This document shows, one piece after another, positions 25,150 through 34,372 of a stretch of DNA of 64,000 nt. Source of the DNA: an uncultured Sphingomonadales bacterium (GTDB taxonomy: Bacteria > Pseudomonadota > Alphaproteobacteria > Sphingomonadales > Sphingomonadaceae); assembly GCA_903832325.1 (NCBI GenBank), contig CAILBC010000033.1, forward strand, positions 1 through 64,000. The letters run 5' to 3'. How positions within the stretch are numbered: the first letter of the stretch is position 1; every line of letters begins with the position of its first letter. Both the position numbers and the translations under genes were made by a program. Below the pieces are notes generated by a model, which was not told the DNA's origin, did no database searches, and worked only from the letters and a program-made list of their open reading frames with translations.

Positions 25150-25997
25150 CGCGCCTGCTGACCCGCGCAGTCGACAAACCGTGGGGCAGGGAGGTGCTGC
25201 CAGAACCCTTCAATTCAGCCCCCTTCAATTCAGAACCCTTCAATTCTGGTGCTTTCACGGGTGGTCCCGGGCGGCGCATTGGCGAAATCTGGTTTGAACC
25301 GCCGGCCGCGCTGCCTTCGATCCTGATCAAGTATATTTTCACCAGCGAACGGCTTTCGGTGCAGGTGCACCCGGACGATGCGCAGGCCGCTGCCGCCGGC
25401 GAGCGCGATTCGGGCAAGGAGGAATGCTGGCTGGTGATCGCGGCCGAACCCGGGGCAACGCTGGGCGTGGGGTTTAACCAGGCGATCGATGCCGAAGCGA
25501 TGCGCGCCGCCGCGCTGGATGGCAGCATCGAACACTTGCTCGATTGGTATCCGGTGGAGCCGGGCGATTTCTTCTACATTCCCGCCGGCACGGTGCACGC
25601 GATCGGCGCCGGGGTGAGCCTGATCGAAATTCAGCAGAATTCCGACATTACGTATCGGCTGTACGATTATGGCCGCCCGCGCGAACTGCATCTGGATGCC
25701 GGGATCAAGGTTGCGCAAGGGCGCCCGCACGATCCCGCGCTGCGTCGGCATGTGCCGGCCTCAGGCACGGTGGAACTGGCCAATGGCCGCTATTTCCAGG
25801 CGCACCGCGTGGCCGGCGTGCCCGACGCGGCGCTGCGCGCGTGCTATGCCGGCCCGGTGCTGGTGCTGCCCCGGGTGGGGCCGGTTGCGGTGGATGGCGA
25901 CATGCTGCATCCGGGCGACTGTGCAGTGACCCAAGGGCTTGACGCGGTGACATTTGCCGACGACGGACAAGTGATTGTTGTTCGCGCGGTGGCCTGA
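25146..25997 (+). CDS. manA: Class I mannose-6-phosphate isomerase
   Basis: Zinc enzyme interconverting fructose-6-P and mannose-6-P. The 283-residue product has the zinc-site motifs LSVQVHPDDAQA, KEECW and PAGTVHAIG plus the IEIQQNSDITYRLYDYGR block. ATG overlaps the manC stop. The N-terminal region (residues about 20-37) contains a PFNSx repeat encoded by three 15-bp tandem units, placed between the conserved KPWG start and the GEIWF strand, where family members normally have a short loop. This is probably a tolerated recent expansion. Together with ManC it feeds GDP-mannose synthesis. Confidence 0.94.
   Translation: MTRLLTRAVDKPWGREVLPEPFNSAPFNSEPFNSGAFTGGPGRRIGEIWFEPPAALPSILIKYIFTSERLSVQVHPDDAQAAAAGERDSGKEECWLVIAAEPGATLGVGFNQAIDAEAMRAAALDGSIEHLLDWYPVEPGDFFYIPAGTVHAIGAGVSLIEIQQNSDITYRLYDYGRPRELHLDAGIKVAQGRPHDPALRRHVPASGTVELANGRYFQAHRVAGVPDAALRACYAGPVLVLPRVGPVAVDGDMLHPGDCAVTQGLDAVTFADDGQVIVVRAVA
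25206..25250 (+). repeat. 15-bp tandem repeat inside manA
   Basis: Units CCCTTCAATTCAG plus two bases at 25206, 25221 and 25236. In frame, they encode three PFNS-type pentapeptides. Length changes would add or remove five residues without shifting the frame. Confidence 0.9.
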
Positions 25998-26038
25998 CGG
26001 GCGTCCGCAGCCGGCGCGGGGCATAAGGGTTGAAACGC

Positions 26039-27019
26039 ATGAATGATCCGCAGGCGCCGCACCCGGAACTGCCCGCCCCGCAACCGCCCGCCCCGGAACC
26101 GGCCGCCCCGGCCCCGTTCGATATAGACAGGGTCGTTGCGCAATTGCGCAGCGTGCGGGAAAGCTGGCGCGCATCGCAGGGGCATCACGCCGAATTTGGC
26201 GAGGCGGGTTTCCCGTCGCGCCACGAACTGGGGCGGATCATAGATGTGCTGGCCTCGGCGCTGTTTCCGCTGCGGCTGGGCCCGCCCGACCTGCGCGCCG
26301 CCAGTGAGGATTGCTTTGTCCGCGCCAGCCTCGAATCGGTGCTGTTGCAGCTGGCGGCGCAGATCCGCATGGAATTGCATTATCGCCGCCATACACGCGG
26401 TGCCGATGCGATCGAGCGGGCAGTGACCGCGATAGTGGAAGAGCTGGCGATGCGCCTGCCGACGATCCGCCGCCTGCTCGATACCGACCTGCAGGCCGCC
26501 TATGACGGTGATCCGGCGGCGCACAGCGTGGATGAAGTGCTGCTGTGCTATCCGTGCATTGTCGCGCTGATCCACCACCGCATCGCGCATGAACTTTATG
26601 GGCTCGGCGCGCCGCTGGTGGCGCGGATCATCGCCGAAATCGCGCATTCACGCACCGGGATCGACATTCATCCGGGCGCACAGATCGGCGAACGGTTTTT
26701 CATCGACCATGGCACCGGGGTGGTGATTGGCCAGACCGCGATCATCGGGCGCGGTGTGCGCATCTATCAGGCGGTCACACTGGGCGCGCGCAGCTTTGCC
26801 ACGGGTGACGATGGCCGGCTGGTCAACGAACCGCGCCATCCGATCATCGAAGATGATGTGACGATCTATGCCGGGGCCACCGTGCTGGGGCGGGTGACCA
26901 TTGGCAAGGGATCGGTGATTGGCGGCAATGTCTGGCTGACCCGGTCTGTGCCACCGATGAGCCGGGTGCGCCAGACACAGCCGAGCGTCAGCATCGAAGC
27001 CTCTGACCCCTGCGACTGA
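26039..27019 (+). CDS. cysE: Serine O-acetyltransferase
   Basis: Acetylates L-serine with acetyl-CoA as the first step of cysteine synthesis. The 326-residue protein has a Pro-rich N-terminal tail (to about residue 30), a helical domain and then the left-handed hexapeptide beta-helix: IDIHPGAQIGERFFIDHG, GVVIGQTAIIG, IYQAVTLGA and VTIYAGATVLGRVTIGKGS. The histidine of FIDHG is the expected catalytic residue. The length and the longer loop RSFATGDDGRLVNEPRHP resemble the EpsC-type subgroup. ATG at 26039 preferred (AAGGG upstream); a TTG at 26030 is in frame. A palindromic element follows directly after the stop. Confidence 0.92.
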   Translation: MNDPQAPHPELPAPQPPAPEPAAPAPFDIDRVVAQLRSVRESWRASQGHHAEFGEAGFPSRHELGRIIDVLASALFPLRLGPPDLRAASEDCFVRASLESVLLQLAAQIRMELHYRRHTRGADAIERAVTAIVEELAMRLPTIRRLLDTDLQAAYDGDPAAHSVDEVLLCYPCIVALIHHRIAHELYGLGAPLVARIIAEIAHSRTGIDIHPGAQIGERFFIDHGTGVVIGQTAIIGRGVRIYQAVTLGARSFATGDDGRLVNEPRHPIIEDDVTIYAGATVLGRVTIGKGSVIGGNVWLTRSVPPMSRVRQTQPSVSIEASDPCD

Positions 27020-27059
27020 TACTGATGTGCAGTGAGTCGGACTCACTGCACAGCGGTAC
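27017..27059. repeat. Dispersed palindromic element, copy B
   Basis: Starts at the last bases of the cysE stop. TGTGCAGTGAGTC (27026-27038) and GACTCACTGCACA (27040-27052) are perfect 13-bp inverted repeats around one base. It is related over 43 bases to copy A at 20546. It may also serve as the cysE terminator. A shorter related palindrome (GATGAGT, TCC, ACTCATC plus GCACGCCCG) occurs at about 27092-27117. Confidence 0.75.
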
Positions 27060-27154
27060 AAGCCCGCGCGGCGCTTGAGCGTCACGACGGGTGATGAGTT
27101 CCACTCATCGCACGCCCGTAGGACGCCCGGCGGGCAATCCCCGCAGATCACGCT

Positions 27155-28054
27155 TCAGGGGCGGCGCCAGCCGGGGCCCCCGCGCCAGCCGCCTTCACGA
27201 TGCCAGCCGCCTTCACGATGCCAGCCGCCTTCACGATGCCAGCCGTCACCCCCGTGCCAACCGGGGCCACGATAGGTGCGCCAGTACCAGGTGTGATAGG
27301 GATAGGGGCGATAGACCCAGGCCCCGCCGATGAACACCCAGGGCCGGTACCAGCCCGGTGCGGCGTAATAGTACCCCGGATAAGCATAAGGATAAGGCCC
27401 TGATCCGGCGCGCACGACATAGCCCGGCGGGCACCCGGGGCTGGTCGCGTTGTCTTGCGACGAGGCGATTGCCGCGCCGGTGCCGGCGCCGAGCAAGGCG
27501 CCGAATGCGGCCGAATCGCCCGAATGGCGGCCGCCCGCGGCGCCACCGACAATCGCGCCAAGCACGCCGCCGATCACGGCGCCGGCGGCGACATCGCCAT
27601 GCGATTTTACGCAATTGACCTGAGCCCAGGCCTGCGCATCGGCGGCATAGCGCGCATCGGCAGCGCGTTGCGCGTCATAATCGGGCGGCGGGGCATAGCC
27701 CGGCGGCGGCGGCGGCATCTGCCCGGGCGCATAGCCCTGTGGCGGCCCGGGTTCGGCCTGCGGCTGCCCATAACCCTGCGGCTGCCCATAACCCTGCGGT
27801 TGGCCGTAACCCTGCGGCTGGCCGTAACCCTGCGGCTGCCCATAACCCTGCTGTCCATAACCCTGCTGCCCATTGCTTTGCGGCGGCGGGGGTGGAGGGG
27901 GCGGCGGCTGGTTCGGGTCATAGCCTTGCTGCGGTGCATCGGGTGGCTGCTGCTGCCCTTGCGCAGAGGCGGCTACCGGGCCGGTGACCAGCGCGGCCGC
28001 CAGAACGGCGGCCAGCGTCAGGCGCGATGGGCGAGCGGGGGGCGATGGCATCAT
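27155..28054 (-). CDS. Exported glycine-zipper protein with GYGQPQ and WHREGG repeats
   Basis: A 299-residue envelope protein. A signal peptide (cut near AASAQ) precedes a Gln/Pro/Gly-rich low-complexity region with five GYGQPQ hexapeptides. A short helix with one Cys follows, then a glycine zipper ([20 protein letters not shown], as in the 17-kDa surface antigen type). After it comes a Tyr/Pro/Trp-rich part and a C-terminus of three WHREGG repeats. The glycine zipper suggests outer-membrane association. No lipoprotein Cys is placed after the signal. ATG at 28054 is preceded by AGAGGA. The low-complexity arrays are encoded by 18-bp tandem units and could vary in number. Function unknown. Confidence 0.82.
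   Translation of the reverse strand: MMPSPPARPSRLTLAAVLAAALVTGPVAASAQGQQQPPDAPQQGYDPNQPPPPPPPPPQSNGQQGYGQQGYGQPQGYGQPQGYGQPQGYGQPQGYGQPQAEPGPPQGYAPGQMPPPPPGYAPPPDYDAQRAADARYAADAQAWAQVNCVKSHGDVAAGAVIGGVLGAIVGGAAGGRHSGDSAAFGALLGAGTGAAIASSQDNATSPGCPPGYVVRAGSGPYPYAYPGYYYAAPGWYRPWVFIGGAWVYRPYPYHTWYWRTYRGPGWHGGDGWHREGGWHREGGWHREGGWRGGPGWRRP
27184..27237 (-). repeat. 18-bp tandem repeat encoding WHREGG
   Basis: Three identical units GCCAGCCGCCTTCACGAT (plus strand) at 27184, 27202 and 27220, with degenerate flanking copies. In frame within the C-terminal end of the glycine-zipper protein. Confidence 0.9.
27761..27850 (-). repeat. 18-bp tandem repeat encoding GYGQPQ
   Basis: Five 18-bp units (27761, 27779, 27797, 27815, 27833) of CGGCTGCCCATAACCCTG type, three of them identical, followed by a 15-bp variant. 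In frame in the low-complexity region of the glycine-zipper protein. Confidence 0.9.
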
Positions 28055-28250
28055 GCAATTCCTCTTGCGGAACGGCCGCGCCCCGCGTTCAACCGCTGGC
28101 ATCGTCCGGACAGAACCTGCGGCCTGGGCCCGCCGAGGTGAACAGAGGCTGATCATGGCGCCGCGACGGGCCCTTGCGACACAATGCGACAAGTTCGGGC
28201 CCCCGCTGGCTGTGCGGCGGCCGATCACACGCAGGGAATGCCGGTTCCCG

Positions 28251-29336
28251 TCACAGCACGAAGTCCTGCGCGGCAATGCTGGTCAGTTTGGTCAGCGTCA
28301 GCGTGAAATCGGCCAGACCATCGCCATTCACGTCGCCAAACACGCGCACTCCCGTGGTGGTGACGGCATAGCGCACTTCGCCCGGCTGATGATCAAAGGC
28401 TGCGGTACCGATAAACGACAAATGCGCCGGGCCGCCGGCGGGGAGCAGCGCGTCGAACGCCGACAGATCGATGGTATTGGACGGATTGGCGTGGAATTTC
28501 TGGATCACGTCGGCAGTGGCGAGAGTCATCCCTCCGGTATGGCCGGGGGCAAAGACAAAGCTGTCGACCCCCTCTCCGGCGGCCATGATGGCCTGGCCGG
28601 TGCCCGGATGCACCGTCATCGCGCCCGATCCGCCGATCAGCGTCATCCCGCCTGATCCGCCAAAGATCGTGTCATGGCCGCTGCCGGCATAGATCGTGTC
28701 GGCGCCGGCACCGGCCTGGATCGTGTCGTTGCCCGGGCCGGCCTGGATCACCGTCTTGGCCGGGCCGGCGGTGATCTGGTCATCACCCGACAGGCCGATC
28801 AGCATCTGTGGCCCGGTTCCGCCCTGAATGACCGGATTGGCCGTGGTGGCATAATGCACCGAGGCCCCGCAAATGAAGGCATAGGCACTGCCGATGCCGA
28901 AATCGAACGCGTGCGATTGGGCCCGGGCGGCATTGACCCCCAGCATGAACAGCGATCCGGCCAGGCCCGGCAGATTGCCGCTTTGCGATACCAGCGAATC
29001 GAGCGGCATTGCCGCCAGCGCGATGCCCGCGGCGCTGAACCCGCAGATGGTAAAGTTCAATTCGCCGACCAGCGTCTGGCCGACGAAAGTATCGATCGTC
29101 AGGCTGTCGCTGGCGTCGGACACTGCGGTCACTTTGAACGAGACGCTGTTCATGGCGATGAAGACGTTGCCCAGCGTGCCGGTCAGGCCCTGATACGACA
29201 GGACCTGGTTTGGCGATGACGCACTGTTGGTGATCGTGCCGACCACTGCCAACGCGTTGACATTGACCAGCGCATCGGCGCCGAACGTCAGCCCGACGAG
29301 GGTATCGAGATTGCCGTAGCGTACTGTCCTTGCCAT
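28251..29336 (-). CDS. RTX calcium-binding protein with serralysin-type C-terminal domain
   Basis: 361 residues, probably a type I secretion substrate: no N-terminal signal, a run of RTX-like nonapeptides (about residues 195-250, such as [14 protein letters not shown] and [13 protein letters not shown]), then the M10 serralysin C-terminal pattern ([30 protein letters not shown]) and an EF-hand-like [10 protein letters not shown]. The chain ends DFVL, a hydrophobic tail like those of type I substrates. The N-terminal 180 residues carry no protease motif (no HExxH), so it is not a serralysin. No ABC exporter or membrane-fusion gene is in the window. ATG at 29336; GTG at 29345 also possible. Confidence 0.85.
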   Translation of the reverse strand: MARTVRYGNLDTLVGLTFGADALVNVNALAVVGTITNSASSPNQVLSYQGLTGTLGNVFIAMNSVSFKVTAVSDASDSLTIDTFVGQTLVGELNFTICGFSAAGIALAAMPLDSLVSQSGNLPGLAGSLFMLGVNAARAQSHAFDFGIGSAYAFICGASVHYATTANPVIQGGTGPQMLIGLSGDDQITAGPAKTVIQAGPGNDTIQAGAGADTIYAGSGHDTIFGGSGGMTLIGGSGAMTVHPGTGQAIMAAGEGVDSFVFAPGHTGGMTLATADVIQKFHANPSNTIDLSAFDALLPAGGPAHLSFIGTAAFDHQPGEVRYAVTTTGVRVFGDVNGDGLADFTLTLTKLTSIAAQDFVL

Positions 29337-29452
29337 GATCCGCACCCTTGGCAGGGCACCCCATGGGCCCCGCGCCGGTGCGGATCACGGCCGAATTTGC
29401 GCCCGCCGGCAATGGCGGTTGGCTTCACTTCGGATTTACAAGCCGGGGGTGG

Positions 29453-29510
29453 GGATTTCCAGCCTCGGGGATTTCCGGGGGCGAGGATTTCCAGCCTCGG
29501 GGATTTCCAG
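29453..29510. repeat. 16-bp tandem repeat, about 3.6 copies
   Basis: Units starting GGATTTCC at 29453, 29469, 29485 and 29501. The first and third are identical (GGATTTCCAGCCTCGG), the others vary. Non-coding, between the RTX gene start and the pckA stop. Confidence 0.85.
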
Positions 29511-29531
29511 GGCAAAACCAGGTGGCGCGGA

Positions 29532-31136
29532 TCAGGCGATGACCGGTGCCGCCTGCCGCACGCTTTCATCGACATGTTCGGCAAACTGTTCGAAATTGTC
29601 GATGAACTTGCGCACCAGATCGTGCGCGGTGCGATCATAGGCAGCACCATCGGCCCAGGCCCCGCGCGGATCGAGCAGGCGGCTATCCACACCGGCCACT
29701 TCCACTGGTACTTCGAATCCGAACCAGGGGTCTTCGCGGAATTCGGCCGCATTCAGGCTGCCATCGAGCGCCGCATTGAGCAGCGCGCGTGTGGCCTTGA
29801 TCGGCATGCGGCGGATGCCCGGATCGGTGGCCTTGCCGCCCGACCAGCCGGTGTTGACCAGCCAGCACTTCACCCCGCCCTTGTTGATGCGTTCTTTCAG
29901 CAGGTTGCCATAGACCGAGGGGTGACGCGGCATGAATGGCGCGCCGAAACAGGTCGAAAAAGTGGCTTCGGGCTCGGTCACGCCGATTTCGGTGCCGGCC
30001 ACGCGCGCGGTATAGCCCGACAGGAAATGGTACATCGCCTGTTCCGGGGTCAGCCGCGCGATCGGCGGCAGCACGCCATAGGCATCGGCGGTAAGAAAGA
30101 TGATGTTCTGCGGCACCGGCCCCAGATTGTCGGCGCTGGCATTGGGGATGAAATCGATCGGATAGGACCCGCGGCTGTTTTCCGCGAGGCTGGCATCATC
30201 GAGATCAATCTCGCGCGTGGCGGGATCGATCACCACGTTTTCCAGCACGGTGCCGAACCGTTTGGTGGTGGCAAAGATTTCCGGTTCGGCTTCGGCCGAA
30301 AGACGGATCATCTTGGCATAGCAGCCACCTTCGAAATTGAACACGGCGGTATCGGACCAGCCATGTTCGTCATCGCCGATCAGCGTGCGGCTGGCATCAG
30401 CCGACAGGGTCGTCTTGCCGGTGCCCGACAGGCCGAAAAACACCGCAGTATCGCCATCGGGGCCGATATTGGCCGAACAGTGCATCGGCATGACCCCGCG
30501 CACCGGCAGCAGGTAGTTGAGGATGCCGAACACCGATTTCTTCATTTCACCGGCATAGGCGGTGCCGCCGATCAGAATCAGCTTTTCGGTGAAATTGACC
30601 GCCACCACGGTTTCGCTGCGACAGCCGTGGCGCGCCGGATCGGCGCGGAAACCGGGCAGATCGATGATCGTGTATTCGGGCACGAACGCGGCCAGCTGTT
30701 CGGCCGAGGGGCGCACCAGGAGCGTGCGGATGAACAGGTTGTGCCAGGCAAATTCGTTGATCACGCGCACGTTGACGCGGTGTTCGGGCTGGCTTCCGCC
30801 GAACAGGTCGGCCACATAAAGCTGATCCTTTTCAGCCAGCGCGGCCAGAAAATCGGCCTTCAGCGCGGCGAAATGGTCGGGCGTCATCGCCACGTTGGTC
30901 TTGCCCCACCACACCGTCGATTCGGTTTCGGCATCGCGCACGATGAACTTGTCCCTGGCCGAACGGCCGGTGTGCTTGCCGGTGGCAACCACGAAGGGGC
31001 CATCCTTGGCCAGCATGCCCTCGCCATTGCGCACGGCGTGCTCGACCAGCAGTGCCGTGCCAAGATTGGCAAAGAGCGCGGCCGGTTCCGGAAAACCCTG
31101 CGCGGCAAGCGACACGTTGAGGCTGGTAGCGGACAC
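29532..31136 (-). CDS. pckA: Phosphoenolpyruvate carboxykinase (ATP)
   Basis: Converts oxaloacetate and ATP to PEP, the entry to gluconeogenesis. The 534-residue length is normal. It has the P-loop [16 protein letters not shown], the GDDEHGWSD metal site, RSARDKFIV and the CSANIG and NFEGGCYAK signatures. The start is GTG at 31136, with GGGAGA nine bases upstream and the conserved N-terminus just inside. The open frame above it is unrelated leader. Divergent from chvI; a pckA-chvI-chvG-hprK arrangement is typical of alphaproteobacteria, where ChvI and the PTS are linked to central carbon control. Confidence 0.97.
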   Translation of the reverse strand: MSATSLNVSLAAQGFPEPAALFANLGTALLVEHAVRNGEGMLAKDGPFVVATGKHTGRSARDKFIVRDAETESTVWWGKTNVAMTPDHFAALKADFLAALAEKDQLYVADLFGGSQPEHRVNVRVINEFAWHNLFIRTLLVRPSAEQLAAFVPEYTIIDLPGFRADPARHGCRSETVVAVNFTEKLILIGGTAYAGEMKKSVFGILNYLLPVRGVMPMHCSANIGPDGDTAVFFGLSGTGKTTLSADASRTLIGDDEHGWSDTAVFNFEGGCYAKMIRLSAEAEPEIFATTKRFGTVLENVVIDPATREIDLDDASLAENSRGSYPIDFIPNASADNLGPVPQNIIFLTADAYGVLPPIARLTPEQAMYHFLSGYTARVAGTEIGVTEPEATFSTCFGAPFMPRHPSVYGNLLKERINKGGVKCWLVNTGWSGGKATDPGIRRMPIKATRALLNAALDGSLNAAEFREDPWFGFEVPVEVAGVDSRLLDPRGAWADGAAYDRTAHDLVRKFIDNFEQFAEHVDESVRQAAPVIA

Positions 31137-31463
31137 TGGGCAATTCTCCCGATGGGCGGCCGCGGAAAAGGCGGCTGCGCATGTCTGGTTCGGGCGGTGA
31201 AACGGCGCTTCACCGCCAGGCATGGAATACGATGCACCAAATACGATGCGCCGAATACGAATGCACTGACTCGCGAGTGGCGCATACGCAAGGAAAAATG
31301 CTGCGTCAAACGGCACGCGGCAAACAAGATTTTTGCGCACAAAATTGCGTTTTCTGCAACTATTAACGCCGCCGCAGGTGCAGGGTCCCGGCCACGGTTG
31401 CCTGTTGCGCGTTTACCGGTTAATCCCGACCGACAATGCGGGCGGCGGACCAGTGATGCGATC
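31137..31463. other. Divergent pckA/chvI control region
   Basis: No gene in 327 bases. It contains a 14-bp tandem triplicate (31225-31266), the perfect palindrome ACTCGCGAGT (31269-31278) and an AT-rich block (about 31315-31370) likely to hold the chvI promoter. No confident -35/-10 assignment. Confidence 0.55.
31225..31278. promoter_or_regulatory. Iterated 14-bp sites plus palindrome between pckA and chvI
   Basis: GAATACGATGCACC, AAATACGATGCGCC and GAATACGAATGCAC follow each other at 31225, 31239 and 31253, then ACTCGCGAGT. Repeats at about 1.3 helical turns next to a palindrome could be regulator sites (ChvI is the obvious candidate) or a chance duplication; similar tandem units occur throughout the window. 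Confidence 0.4.
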
Positions 31464-32225
31464 ATGACGACCAGGCCCGATGCCACCGCTTCCGATCCTT
31501 CCGCCGCGCCGCAGGTGATTGCGCTGGTGGATGATGACCGCAATATCCTGACCACGGTGTCGATTGCGCTTCAGGCCGAAGGCTTTGCCACGCGGGTCTA
31601 TTACGATGGCGCCGCGGCCTTGCCCGCGCTGATCGACAATCCGCCCGATCTGGTGGTGTGCGACATCAAGATGCCGCGGATGGACGGATTTGACCTGTTG
31701 CGCCGGCTGCGCGAAAAAAGCGAGCTGCCGGTGATATTCCTGACCAGCAAGGATGATGAAGCGGACGAGGCGGCGGGCCTGGCCATGGGCGCCGACGATT
31801 ACATTGCCAAACCGTTCAGCCAGCGCCTGCTGATCGCCCGCATCCGGGCGATCCTGCGGCGCGGTGAGGCGGCCCGGCGCGCCGCGCTGCGCCCGCCCGA
31901 CGAACCGGCCGAGCCTTTGCCCGATGTGATCCGGCGCGGCCGGCTGGCGATGGACCCGGCGCGGCACCATGTCACCTGGACCGGGCAGCCGGTATCGCTG
32001 ACCGTGACCGAATTCCTGATTCTGGAGGCGCTGGCGATGCGCCCGGGGGTGGTGCGGTCGCGCAGCAGCCTGATGGATGCGGCATACCAGGACGACGTGT
32101 TTGTCGATGATCGCACGATTGACAGCCATATCAAGCGGCTGCGCGGCAAATTCCGGCTGGTCGATCCGCAGTTTTCGGCGATCGAGACGCTGTATGGCGC
32201 CGGCTACAGCTTTGCCGATCCCTGA
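31464..32225 (+). CDS. chvI: ChvI-type response regulator
   Basis: A 253-residue OmpR-family regulator. The receiver domain has acidic DDD near residues 23-25, phospho-acceptor Asp67 in [12 protein letters not shown] and Lys116 in YIAKPFS. The winged-helix DNA-binding domain contains [19 protein letters not shown] and [19 protein letters not shown] at 31464. It is 30 bases from the sensor kinase gene and between pckA and hprK, the diagnostic ChvG/ChvI neighbourhood of alphaproteobacteria, where the system senses envelope and acid stress and controls surface and metabolism genes. Confidence 0.95.
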   Translation: MTTRPDATASDPSAAPQVIALVDDDRNILTTVSIALQAEGFATRVYYDGAAALPALIDNPPDLVVCDIKMPRMDGFDLLRRLREKSELPVIFLTSKDDEADEAAGLAMGADDYIAKPFSQRLLIARIRAILRRGEAARRAALRPPDEPAEPLPDVIRRGRLAMDPARHHVTWTGQPVSLTVTEFLILEALAMRPGVVRSRSSLMDAAYQDDVFVDDRTIDSHIKRLRGKFRLVDPQFSAIETLYGAGYSFADP

Positions 32226-32255
32226 TATGGCCCCTGTTCACCCGGGACTTTGGGC

Positions 32256-33875
32256 ATGAGCCGGCCGGACCAGCGTGCCGAGAGCCGTGCCGACAGCAGG
32301 GCCGATAGCAAAGACCGCGTGCGCCCGACGCGCCGGCGGCTGTGGCGCACGCGCGGGGTTTCGTTGACCACTCGCATTCTGGCGGTGAACGTGATTGCGC
32401 TGGCGCTGCTGGCGGGCGGGTTTTTCTATCTCGATTCCTATCGCACCCAGCTGATCAACGAACGGTTTCGCCTGGCCCGTGCCGAAGTCGAAATTGCCGC
32501 CACCGCGCTGACCGGTGCGCGCGGGGAGGATCGGCGCCGGCTGATCGTGGCAATCGGCACCGGGCAGGTGCTGCAATTGCGGCTCTATGGCCCCGATGGC
32601 ACGCTGGAGGCCGACAGTTTCCGGCTGGCGCGGCCGGCCTTTGCGTTTGTCGATCCTTCGGGTGAACCCTGGTACGAAACCGCGGCGCGCGCGCTCGATC
32701 GCGGGGTCGATGCGATTGTCGGCGCGCCGGCGATCGAGAATTATCGCGAGCCGGCACGGCCCGGGCCGGCTAATTGGCCCGAAATTGCCCGCGCGCGCGA
32801 ATCCGGGCGCACCGAAGTGTTTTTGCGCTATGCGCCCGATCGCACTCCGGTGATCACCGCGGCCACCCCGGTGGGCACGGGCGGCGAAATGCTGTTGTCG
32901 ATGCGCAATGCGCTGGATGTGACGCAGGCCGTGCGCGATGCGCGGCAGACGCTGGTGATCATCATCGGACTGGCGCTGCTGCTGTCGGTGCAATTGTCGC
33001 TGTTTCTGGCGCGCACGATTGTCCAGCCCTTGCGCGCGCTGGTGCGCGCCGCGGTGCGCGTGCGGCTGGGGCGCGATCGCGCCGTGGTGGTGCCGCGTCT
33101 GCCCGATCGCGGTGACGAGATCGGCCTGCTGGCGCGCGCCTTTTCCGACATGACCCACGCCCTGCGCCAGCAGATCGATGCGGTGGAAAGCTTTGCCGCC
33201 GATGTGGCGCACGAATTGAAGAACCCGTTGGCCTCGCTGGCGAGCGCGGTCGAGGCGATGGACAAAGTCGATGATCCGGCGCTGCGCCGCCAGCTTTCGG
33301 CGATTGCCACGCATGATGTGCAGCGGTTGGACCGGCTGATTTCGGAAATTGCCGAGGCCAGCCGGATTGATGCTGCGCTTAGCCGCGCAACGTTTGCGCC
33401 GGTTGATCTGGCGCTGCTGGCGGCGCATCTGGTGGGCGCGCGCGGGGTGCGGCCGGGGACCATGGGCTGCCCGATCCGGTTTCGCCGCGACGAAGGCGAT
33501 ACCCGCGTGGTGGGCGACGCGCTGCAGCTTGAGCGCGTGCTGGACAACCTGCTGGACAATGCAGTGTCGTTTTCCCCGCAAGGGGGCGAAGTCGAAGTGC
33601 GCATCTGGGCGGGAGAGGGGCGCGTGCACCTGTCGGTCAGCGATGATGGCCCGGGCATCGCCGCGCAGGAACGCGAAAAGGTGTTTGACCGGTTCCACTC
33701 GGTGCGCCCCGATGAAGAGGCGTTTGGCGCGCACAGCGGGCTGGGCCTGGCCATCGCGCGCTCGATTGCCAAGGCGCATGACGGCACGCTGACGATTGTC
33801 GACAAACCTGATGGCAGCGCGGGCGCCTGCCTGGTGTTGGAATTGCCGCCGCTGAGCGAAGAGGACGAAGATTGA
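32256..33875 (+). CDS. chvG: ChvG-type sensor histidine kinase
   Basis: A 539-residue membrane kinase. Two transmembrane segments (about 41-59 and 232-252) flank a periplasmic sensor of some 170 residues. HAMP linker follows, then the phospho-acceptor His319 in FAADVAHELKNPLASL, and the ATPase domain with DNLLDNAVSF (N box), SDDGPGIA (G1) and AHSGLGLAIARSI (G2). The N-terminus is an Arg/Asp-rich tail with RADSRADSK repeats. ATG at 32256, TTG at 32250 possible. Its TGA overlaps the TTG of hprK, so the kinase and HPr kinase are translationally coupled. Confidence 0.95.
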   Translation: MSRPDQRAESRADSRADSKDRVRPTRRRLWRTRGVSLTTRILAVNVIALALLAGGFFYLDSYRTQLINERFRLARAEVEIAATALTGARGEDRRRLIVAIGTGQVLQLRLYGPDGTLEADSFRLARPAFAFVDPSGEPWYETAARALDRGVDAIVGAPAIENYREPARPGPANWPEIARARESGRTEVFLRYAPDRTPVITAATPVGTGGEMLLSMRNALDVTQAVRDARQTLVIIIGLALLLSVQLSLFLARTIVQPLRALVRAAVRVRLGRDRAVVVPRLPDRGDEIGLLARAFSDMTHALRQQIDAVESFAADVAHELKNPLASLASAVEAMDKVDDPALRRQLSAIATHDVQRLDRLISEIAEASRIDAALSRATFAPVDLALLAAHLVGARGVRPGTMGCPIRFRRDEGDTRVVGDALQLERVLDNLLDNAVSFSPQGGEVEVRIWAGEGRVHLSVSDDGPGIAAQEREKVFDRFHSVRPDEEAFGAHSGLGLAIARSIAKAHDGTLTIVDKPDGSAGACLVLELPPLSEEDED

Positions 33876-34300
33876 CCGCGCTGGCGCACCAGGCCACGGC
33901 AGTGGCCATCAACGGCCGCGCGCTGCTGATCGAAGGCGCGCCGGGCAGCGGCAAATCGAGCCTGGCGCTGGCGCTGATCGACCGCGGGGCGGTGCTGATC
34001 GGCGATGATGCAGTGATGATCGAGCCGGCTGCGGACGGCCTGCTGGTCAGCCCGCACCCGCGCGTGGCGGGTCTCATCGAAGTGCGCAATGTGGGGCTGT
34101 TGACGCTGCCGGTGGTGGCGGCGGTGCCGCTGGCGCTGGTTCTGCTGCTCGATCACGCGGCGCCGCGCCATGTCGAGGCGGCCGGGCAGGCCCGGCGTGG
34201 CGGCATGGCGGTGCCGATGTTGCGGTTGTGGCCCGACAGCCCGGTGCTGGCCCTGCGCGCAGAGCTGGCGCTGGCGCGGTATGGCCTGGGCGGGCTGTAA
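33872..34300 (+). CDS. hprK: Short HPr kinase/phosphorylase
   Basis: 142 residues, only the catalytic C-domain of HprK, as usual in alphaproteobacteria. P-loop GAPGSGKSS (22-30), then the acidic GDDAVMIEP and the conserved GLIEVRNVG segment. It would phosphorylate HPr on the regulatory serine. TTG start overlapping the chvG stop (TTGA). The target HPr with an intact Ser site is encoded 1.7 kb downstream. Not a truncation: the shorter form is the family norm in this class. Confidence 0.92.
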   Translation: MTALAHQATAVAINGRALLIEGAPGSGKSSLALALIDRGAVLIGDDAVMIEPAADGLLVSPHPRVAGLIEVRNVGLLTLPVVAAVPLALVLLLDHAAPRHVEAAGQARRGGMAVPMLRLWPDSPVLALRAELALARYGLGGL

Positions 34301-34372
34301 TACTCCGGTATTGCGGGCAATCGCACGGGCAGGGGGCTTCCCATTGCCGGCACACAGGCGCACATCGTGTCC

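Noticed and set aside
27761..27850. Regular 18-bp repeats as a possible CRISPR array
   Set aside because: Units are contiguous with no spacers, are in frame and encode GYGQPQ in an exported protein.
31269..31278. ACTCGCGAGT as a phage attachment or methylation hot spot
   Set aside because: A single 10-bp palindrome in high-GC DNA is expected by chance; kept only as part of a possible regulatory cluster.
29397..31463. A 942-codon frame joining the pckA antisense strand to chvI
   Set aside because: Only its last part (from 31464) is the response regulator; the rest is the reverse of pckA and its leader.
33872..34300. hprK as a truncated pseudogene
   Set aside because: The short, C-domain-only form is normal in alphaproteobacteria and the P-loop and overlap with chvG are intact.
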